The notes beneath the pieces were generated by a model, which did no database searches, was not told the DNA's origin, and saw only the letters and a list, made by a program, of their open reading frames with translations. The position numbers and the translations under genes were made by a program. Of a stretch of DNA of 35,018 nucleotides, positions 30,298 to 35,018 are shown piece by piece. The stretch spans positions 35,397 to 70,414 of the forward strand of contig DKJA01000075.1 in NCBI GenBank assembly GCA_002454505.1. Direction: 5' to 3'. The stretch comes from Oxalobacteraceae bacterium UBA6704. Its GTDB lineage: Bacteria; Pseudomonadota; Gammaproteobacteria; Burkholderiales; Burkholderiaceae_D. How positions within the stretch are numbered: the stretch's first letter is position 1; each line of letters begins with the position of its first letter.

Positions 30298-30340
30298 GCC
30301 GGACGCATGCGTCATTTGACGAAAAAGACGAGGAACCGCA

Positions 30341-30712
30341 GTGGATAACTGTTTATTCTGCAAGATCGCCGCGCAGCAAATCCCCGCCACTGTCGTCTAC
30401 GAAGACGACGAACTGCTGGCCTTCAAGGACATCAACCCGGCCGCGCCGGTGCACCTGCTGATCATCCCGAAAAGGCATATTTCGACGCTGTCGGACGTGC
30501 AGCCGGAAGATACCGTGGTGCTGGGCAAGATGCTGGCGCTGGCGCCGCAACTGGCGGCCGAGCATGGCGTTTCTGTGCAGCACGATGCCGACGGCACGCC
30601 GCGCCGCGGCTACAAGACGCTGATCAACAGCGGACCGGACGGCGGGCAGGTGGTCTATCACCTGCACATGCACGTCTACGGCGGACCGCGGCCCTGGAAG
30701 GGCATGCACTGA
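30341..30712 (+). CDS. HIT-family (HINT-like) nucleotide hydrolase
   Basis: 123 aa cytoplasmic histidine-triad protein. The triad is His107, His109 and His111 in VVYHLHMHVYGGPRPW. The N-terminal CLFCKIAAQQIPATVVYED is typical of the HINT branch, which hydrolyses nucleoside phosphoramidates such as adenosine-5'-monophosphoramidate. The start is GTG at 30341, supported by GAGGAA about 10 nt upstream and by conserved sequence from residue 3. It sits between hisE and tatA, a common betaproteobacterial arrangement. Confidence 0.92.
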   Translation: MDNCLFCKIAAQQIPATVVYEDDELLAFKDINPAAPVHLLIIPKRHISTLSDVQPEDTVVLGKMLALAPQLAAEHGVSVQHDADGTPRRGYKTLINSGPDGGQVVYHLHMHVYGGPRPWKGMH

Positions 30713-30781
30713 CCCGGTGCCACCCAAAAGGGTTATTTCCGGACGTTACCATGACAGGTACATGACAGTCGCTGCATCGCG

Positions 30782-30787
30782 TATACT
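30782..30787 (+). promoter_or_regulatory. Candidate -10 element (TATACT) for tatABC
   Basis: TATACT lies 47 nt before the tatA ATG. The nearest -35-like ATGACA (30762-30767) is only 14 nt away, and a second ATGACA at 30751-30756 is 25 nt away, so neither spacing is good. The 122-nt gap between the HIT gene and tatA is the likeliest site for an independent tat promoter. Confidence 0.35.
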
Positions 30788-30834
30788 GTCCGTTCTTACC
30801 GAATTCGGGCGTCATGCCCTGCAAGGAGAAATAT

Positions 30835-31071
30835 ATGGGTTCCATGAGCATCTGGCATTGGCTGATCGTCCTGGTTGTCGTCATGCTGGTTTTCGGCACG
30901 AAGAAACTGGGCAATATCGGCTCCGACCTGGGCAAGGCCGTCAAGGGCTTCAAGGACGGCGTGAAAACCGACGAAGACAAGGATGCGCCGGCGGCCCCGA
31001 CGCCACCGCCATCGCAGGTGACCGACAAGGGCACCATCGAAGTGGAAGCCAAGGAAAAGAACAAGCTCTGA
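30835..31071 (+). CDS. tatA: Twin-arginine translocase subunit TatA
   Basis: 78 aa. TatA multimerises to form the translocation path for folded proteins across the inner membrane. One N-terminal helix (SIWHWLIVLVVVMLVFG, about 4-20) is followed by the FGTKKL hinge and an amphipathic helix (LGNIGSDLGKAVKGFKDG), then an acidic/Pro-rich tail. The ATG at 30835 is chosen because of the strong AAGGAG at 30823-30828 and the conserved MGSMSIWHW start; an in-frame ATG at 30814 is not needed. Confidence 0.97.
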   Translation: MGSMSIWHWLIVLVVVMLVFGTKKLGNIGSDLGKAVKGFKDGVKTDEDKDAPAAPTPPPSQVTDKGTIEVEAKEKNKL

Positions 31072-31092
31072 TCCGCTTGATCCCCTGATTCC

Positions 31093-31614
31093 ATGATCGA
31101 TCTCGGTCTTTCCAAACTCGCCATCATCGGCGTCGTGGCGCTGGTGGTCATCGGCCCCGAAAAACTGCCGAAGGTGGCCCGCATGGCGGGCACCCTGTAC
31201 GGCCGTGCCCAGCGCTACCTGCACGAAGTGAAGTCCGAAGTGAGCCGCGAGATCGAACTCGAGGAACTGCGCAACCTGCAGAAGAACGTGCAGGAGCAGG
31301 CCGATTCGATCAAGGCGGACGTGGAGAACTCGATCGCGAAGAACATGTCCGACGTCGAGGATTCGTTCCGGATCGACGATGCATCTTCGTCATCGTCGTC
31401 CGATGCCGGGCACGTGCCCGACTTCCACGCCGTGTCGACCGAAGACCAGTCGCGCAAGGCCAAGGAATTCCGCCGCAAGCGGCTGGTGCGCACGTCGGCC
31501 GTGCCGCAGTGGTACAAGCAGCGCAACGGCGGCCGCATGCACGTGGTTTCCGGCGCCGCCCGGGTGGCCCGCTTCCGTCCCCGTAACGGCAAAACCCCCG
31601 CATCCTTCTACTGA
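31093..31614 (+). CDS. tatB: Twin-arginine translocase subunit TatB
   Basis: 173 aa. TatB pairs with TatC to bind twin-arginine signal peptides. It has a short N-terminal helix (LSKLAIIGVVALVVIGPEKL, about 5-24), with the TatB-type Gly-Pro-Glu-Lys-Leu-Pro hinge, then a long amphipathic coiled region rich in Glu and Lys, a serine run (six Ser, about residue 98-103) and a basic C-terminal tail. The stop overlaps the tatC start by one base (TGATG). Confidence 0.95.
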   Translation: MIDLGLSKLAIIGVVALVVIGPEKLPKVARMAGTLYGRAQRYLHEVKSEVSREIELEELRNLQKNVQEQADSIKADVENSIAKNMSDVEDSFRIDDASSSSSSDAGHVPDFHAVSTEDQSRKAKEFRRKRLVRTSAVPQWYKQRNGGRMHVVSGAARVARFRPRNGKTPASFY

Positions 31615-32375
31615 TGAGCACTGAAAACCCGGCCGAAGAAACCTTCATCAGCCACCTCGTTGAACTGCGTGACCGGCTGGTCAAGGCTTCCATCGGCGTG
31701 CTGATCGTCACCGGCCTGCTGATGTTCTGGCCGGGCCCGTCGCACCTGTACGATTTCATCGCCCAGCCGATGATCGCCTCGCTGCCCGTCGGCTCGAAGA
31801 TCATCGCCACCGGCATCACCGCGCCTTTCCTCGTGCCGATGAAGGTCACGCTGATGCTGGGCCTGATCATCGCGCTGCCGTGGGTGCTGTACCAGCTGTG
31901 GGCATTCGTCGCCCCTGGCCTGTATGCGCATGAAAAGCGGCTGATCGCGCCGCTGGTGATCTCGTCGTCGCTGCTGTTCGTGGCCGGCGTGGCATTCTGC
32001 TACTTCTTCGTGTTCGGCCGCGTGTTCAAGTTCATCAACGAATTCGCGCCCAGCTCGATCGCCGTCACGCCGGACATCGAGAACTACCTGGACTTCGTGA
32101 TGTCGATGTGCCTCGCGTTCGGCGCCTCGTTCGAGGTGCCGGTGATCGTCGTGATCCTCGTCCGCATGGGCCTCGTGTCGCTGGCCAAGCTGAAGGAATG
32201 GCGGCCGTACGTGATCGTCGGCGCGTTCGTGATCGCCGCGATCGTCACACCGCCGGACGTTGTCAGCCAGTTCTCGCTGGCCATCCCGATGTGGATGCTG
32301 TTCGAGCTGGGGCTGATGGTGTCGCCGATGTTCGTCAAGGCGACGCAGGCGCCGGAAGAGAAGGCGGAAAGCTGA
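31614..32375 (+). CDS. tatC: Twin-arginine translocase subunit TatC
   Basis: 253 aa, six-helix inner-membrane core of the Tat receptor. The conserved N-terminal ETFISHLVELRDRLVKA is followed by hydrophobic segments near 20-40, 75-97, 110-135, 160-180, 195-212 and 215-235. PWVLYQLWAFVAPGLYAHEK is the conserved first periplasmic/second helix region. A 44-bp palindrome follows the stop by 7 nt. Confidence 0.97.
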   Translation: MSTENPAEETFISHLVELRDRLVKASIGVLIVTGLLMFWPGPSHLYDFIAQPMIASLPVGSKIIATGITAPFLVPMKVTLMLGLIIALPWVLYQLWAFVAPGLYAHEKRLIAPLVISSSLLFVAGVAFCYFFVFGRVFKFINEFAPSSIAVTPDIENYLDFVMSMCLAFGASFEVPVIVVILVRMGLVSLAKLKEWRPYVIVGAFVIAAIVTPPDVVSQFSLAIPMWMLFELGLMVSPMFVKATQAPEEKAES

Positions 32376-32382
32376 TTCATCC

Positions 32383-32426
32383 GCACCATGAACAACGGGC
32401 GCCGCGGCGCCCGTTGTTCATGGTGC
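32383..32426. terminator. 44-bp perfect palindrome between convergent genes (likely bidirectional terminator)
   Basis: The left half runs from GCACCATGAACAACGGGCG at 32383 and mirrors exactly to 32426, centred on GCGC. It fills almost all of the 51-nt gap between the tatC stop (32373-32375) and the stop of the convergent DUF885 gene (32427-32429). RNA from either strand would fold into a ~20-bp hairpin. There is no T-tract on either side, so it would be an atypical terminator or a 3'-end stabiliser. Confidence 0.75.
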
Positions 32427-34283
32427 TTACTGCATCAGTTCCCTGATCACCTTCACCGGCGCACTGCCGTAGCCGAGGAACTCCTCGTTGAATGCCTTCA
32501 GCGAGAATTTGCTGCCCAGCGCGTTGCGGCGCTGCTCGCGCAGGTCCATGATCTCGCTGTAACCGCTGAAGTAGGACGTCAGCTGCACCGAGGTCAGCTG
32601 CACGCGGCGCCACTTCTCGTTGGCTTCCTGCTGCGTCTGGAAGGCCTGGCGGGTCAGCAGGTCCAGCGCGTCGGCCTGTTTCATGTCCAGCACGTGCACG
32701 CTGTAATCGAGGATCGTGTTGGTCACGCTGCGCAGGTTCCACTTCGAATACATCAGCCACATTTCCGGCGAGTTGTCGTAGCCCGACTCCAGCATCATCC
32801 GCTCGCTGTACACGGCCCAGCCTTCGACCATCGCGCCGTTGCCGAAGATCGACTTGACGATCGACGGCGACTTGTTCGCATACACCAGCTGCGCGTAGTG
32901 GCCCGGAATCGCCTCGTGCATGTTCAGCACCTGCAGGATCCAGTGGTTGTACTCGCGCAGGCTGCTTTCGGCCTGTTCCGGCGTGGCATCCGTCAGCGGC
33001 GTCACGTTGTAGTAGGTGCGGTCCTGCGGGCGGTACGGGCCGGGCGCCTCGATGCTGGCGCCGGCCACGCCGCGCTGGTAAGCGGGCGTTTCGCGTACGG
33101 TCAGCGGCTTGTTCGGGTCGAGCGTCAGCAGGTCGTGCTTGATGACCCAGTCCTGCAGCTGCGGGATCTGCGCGCGGATTTCGCTGACGAACTGTTCGCG
33201 CGGCACGTGGTTGGCCGACAGCTTGTCGATCATCATGCCAATCTTGGCAAAGCGGTCGGCTGGTTTGGCCACGTCGGCCAGGTATTTCGGCCACAGCTCG
33301 TCGCTGATGCGGTCCATATTGGCCAGCAGCTGCTCGCGGGCGGCCAGCGCCTTGTCGTACGTCTGCGCGGCCGTGCTGGCGGACTGGATGTCGAATGCGA
33401 ACTTCTGCTCGTACAGGTCGCGGCCGATGCGGAAGGAGCGGGCGGCCGTGGTGGCCAGCGTCTTGTCCAGTTCGCCGAGCCAGGCCGCGTAGGCTTCGAC
33501 GGCCACTTTGGCATCCGCAATGCGCTGGGCGAACAGGCCTTTCTCGTTGGCGGCGAGGTTGGAGGCCTGCGCTTCCTTGTCCAGCTCGGCCAGCAGCGCC
33601 AGCACACCCGGCGCCTGCGCCACGGCCAGCTGGGTATGCTCGCGGGTGGGATTGCTGATGTTGTTGCGGGCCGCCGTGTAGTAGGCCGGCACGTTGGCGA
33701 TGCGCTTGAGCAGCGTGCGCAGGCGCTGCGATTTGGCCGCGTATTCCGTGTGCAGGATGTAGTCGATCGGGCTGGCGATATTGTATTGCGCCGGGTTCCA
33801 TTCGAATTCGCGGAACGTGGTCAGGTACCAGCGGTCGGAACTGAGCTTGTTGAGCAGCAGCGCCATGTCGGTGCGCTGGCGGGGCGACAGCTGGCGCGGT
33901 TCGATCTTGGCGAAGCGGCCCTGCCATTCGTCGATGAAGTCCAGCTGCTGCTGGCGGGTGGCGGCATCGGGCACCGTCATGGTGGCGGCCGTATCGTACT
34001 TGCCGACGGCGATGGCCGTTTCCGGATCCATCTTCCACAGCGCGGTGAGGAACTGGCCGGACAGCGTGTCGAAGCTGCGGTCGGCCCGCGTGCCGGCCAC
34101 CACAGGTGCGGCCGCGACCGCTTTTTTCGCCTTGCTGCTGGAGGATTTCTTGCCTTTGGCGGCGGTGGATTTCTTGGCGGGGGCCTTCTTCGTTACCTTG
34201 GCTTTTTGCGGCTGGGCCGCTTCGGCCGGCGCGAACGCCAGGCCCATCATCATTGCGACAAGCGCAATTTTGGTCTTGATCAT
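32427..34283 (-). CDS. Exported DUF885 family protein (putative metallopeptidase)
   Basis: 618 aa. A signal peptide (IALVAMMMGLAFAPAEA, cleavage about residue 22) is followed by an unusual Lys/Ala/Ser-rich segment (about 24-60) before the conserved domain begins near 68. The metal-binding motif of this family is HEAIPGH (456-462), followed by MVEGWAVYSERMMLESG with the likely third ligand Glu. DUF885 proteins are related to gluzincin carboxypeptidases, but the substrate is unknown. GGAATGGAATCG upstream may serve for ribosome binding. The gene converges on tatC and is separated from it by a 44-bp palindrome. I consider the exported location probable. Confidence 0.9.
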   Translation of the reverse strand: MIKTKIALVAMMMGLAFAPAEAAQPQKAKVTKKAPAKKSTAAKGKKSSSSKAKKAVAAAPVVAGTRADRSFDTLSGQFLTALWKMDPETAIAVGKYDTAATMTVPDAATRQQQLDFIDEWQGRFAKIEPRQLSPRQRTDMALLLNKLSSDRWYLTTFREFEWNPAQYNIASPIDYILHTEYAAKSQRLRTLLKRIANVPAYYTAARNNISNPTREHTQLAVAQAPGVLALLAELDKEAQASNLAANEKGLFAQRIADAKVAVEAYAAWLGELDKTLATTAARSFRIGRDLYEQKFAFDIQSASTAAQTYDKALAAREQLLANMDRISDELWPKYLADVAKPADRFAKIGMMIDKLSANHVPREQFVSEIRAQIPQLQDWVIKHDLLTLDPNKPLTVRETPAYQRGVAGASIEAPGPYRPQDRTYYNVTPLTDATPEQAESSLREYNHWILQVLNMHEAIPGHYAQLVYANKSPSIVKSIFGNGAMVEGWAVYSERMMLESGYDNSPEMWLMYSKWNLRSVTNTILDYSVHVLDMKQADALDLLTRQAFQTQQEANEKWRRVQLTSVQLTSYFSGYSEIMDLREQRRNALGSKFSLKAFNEEFLGYGSAPVKVIRELMQ

Positions 34284-34334
34284 CGTTTCGATTCCATTCC
34301 GGGAGGGCGGGCCCTCGTGTCGCGAGCGTGCGAG

Positions 34335-34359
34335 ATTATCACCATTCAGTTTGCCTGAA
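34335..34359 (-). promoter_or_regulatory. Candidate -10 and inverted repeat upstream of the DUF885 gene
   Basis: On the minus strand GATAAT (34335-34340) with an upstream TGG resembles an extended -10. TTCAG (34345-34349) and CTGAA (34355-34359) form an inverted repeat just upstream that could be an operator. No good -35 is evident. The evidence is thin. Confidence 0.25.
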
Positions 34360-34442
34360 CTGCTGATGTTACACGACGGTACGAACGGTGTGACAAGAAT
34401 GGCCGCGGCGGCGGGGCCGGCGTTAATGCTGGCTTAAGGCAG

Positions 34443-34922
34443 TTACCCCAGCCGGTTGTCACGGATGAGCTGCTGGTGGCGCTGGTTGATCAGCGCCACG
34501 GCATCGCGGCCGCGCGCCATATTGCTGAGCAGGATCTCGGCATCCTTGGTGAAGCGGTGGCCGATGCGGATCGTCCACGAGCGCAGCAGCCAGCTGCGGA
34601 ATGACTGCGTGTAGGTGGCCTCGTCCATGTCGCGCCACTTCACGCCGCGCACACCCCGCGACCACGGCAGCACGCCCGAGTAAAGCCAGACGCCCACGTC
34701 ATCGTGGTACAGCTGCACGCTGCGGATGAGCAATACGCGGTAGCCGATCGCCAGCGTGGATACCGCCAGCACAGCGGCCGCGGCGAGGTCGGAATAATTG
34801 AAGGCAAGGCGCAGCACAAAGACCGCGATGACGGCCAGTGCGAGGCAGCCCAGGTAGGCGGTCCACGATTTATGGCACAGCGGCACGCCGCGCGGGGCGC
34901 CGGGAGAGTTGTCTTGTTCCAT
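34443..34922 (-). CDS. Small membrane protein of unknown function (PH-like C-terminal part)
   Basis: 159 aa. I do not recognise it as a named protein. Two hydrophobic helices are visible (about 22-41, TAYLGCLALAVIAVFVLRLA, and about 47-66, AAAAVLAVSTLAIGYRVLLI). The C-terminal ~90 residues are soluble, with VQLYHDDVGVWLYSGVLPWS and GVKWRDMDEATYTQS, resembling the layout of bacterial PH-like membrane proteins (two helices then a small beta-rich domain). Codon use is like its neighbours. It is transcribed in the same direction as the DUF885 gene but lies 159 nt upstream of it, so shared transcription is uncertain. No function is claimed. Confidence 0.75.
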   Translation of the reverse strand: MEQDNSPGAPRGVPLCHKSWTAYLGCLALAVIAVFVLRLAFNYSDLAAAAVLAVSTLAIGYRVLLIRSVQLYHDDVGVWLYSGVLPWSRGVRGVKWRDMDEATYTQSFRSWLLRSWTIRIGHRFTKDAEILLSNMARGRDAVALINQRHQQLIRDNRLG

Positions 34923-34979
34923 GCCGGGATGATTGCATGGAACGGGGGATTACGGAAGAGCCGGAGCCGGCTGGCAGGT

Positions 34980-34992
34980 GGTGTCAGGCACC
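34980..34992 (-). repeat. Dispersed repeat core (GGTGCCTGACACC on minus strand) at right window edge
   Basis: GGTGTCAGGCACC on the plus strand is the exact reverse complement of 163-175. It continues GTAGACAC to the right, resembling the GTGACAC/GGACAC tails of the other copies. It may be the start of another repeat array outside the window. Confidence 0.65.
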
Positions 34993-35018
34993 TGGGTAGA
35001 CACGGGCTCATGCGTGAA

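Overview
The window is about 35 kb of high-GC, densely coding chromosomal DNA from a betaproteobacterium. It is most likely Burkholderiales, and an Oxalobacteraceae/Massilia-like organism is my best guess. That rests on protein character, on the order mla-ibaG-murA-his-HIT-tatABC, and on the style of the intergenic repeats; no database comparison was possible. There are no rRNA or tRNA genes, prophage genes, integrases or CRISPR arrays that I can see.

Layout. (1) 1-209: a 41-bp tandem repeat downstream of tex. (2) 210-2558 (-): the Tex RNA-binding protein. (3) 2732-7644 (+): a co-directional set of SNF2 helicase, soluble PAS histidine kinase and OmpR-type response regulator. (4) 7645-8756: a RAYT-type (REP-associated tyrosine transposase) gene with an altered HUH motif, followed by REP-like palindromes. 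(5) 8757-14959: gltB-gltD (glutamate synthase), closed by a clear hairpin terminator and a head-to-head REP pair. (6) 15300-19325: a complete Mla phospholipid-transport locus ordered F-E-D-A-C-B, with the outer-membrane lipoprotein gene mlaA inside it. (7) 19482-21154: a YadG/YadH-like ABC-2 exporter pair. (8) 21197-22695: ibaG (BolA family) and murA. (9) 22698-30297: the histidine operon hisG-D-[DNA methyltransferase]-C-B-H-A-F-I-E. (10) 30341-32375: HIT hydrolase and tatA-tatB-tatC. (11) A 44-bp perfect palindrome between tatC and a convergent gene. (12) 32427-34922 (-): a DUF885 metallopeptidase-like exported protein and a small two-helix membrane protein. (13) The right edge carries another copy of the repeat core seen at the left edge.

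How the genes work together. The stretch 15300-22695 is largely about the cell envelope: lipid asymmetry (Mla), an exporter, and the first committed peptidoglycan step (MurA). It runs within 2 bp into a compact histidine pathway whose genes overlap or nearly abut. HisG is the short form that needs HisZ, and HisB is the monofunctional dehydratase, so HisZ and a histidinol-phosphatase must lie outside the window. The Tat genes follow on the same strand.

Most of the window is housekeeping. The parts that deserve a second look are the RAYT gene whose HUH motif reads Gln-Leu-His, the REP-like palindromes flanking gltBD, a second dispersed repeat family with the core GGTGCCTGnCACC at both window edges, a beta-class DNA methyltransferase translationally coupled inside the his operon, a helicase/two-component cluster, and the 44-bp palindrome. 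I did not find a convincing new defence or mobile system.
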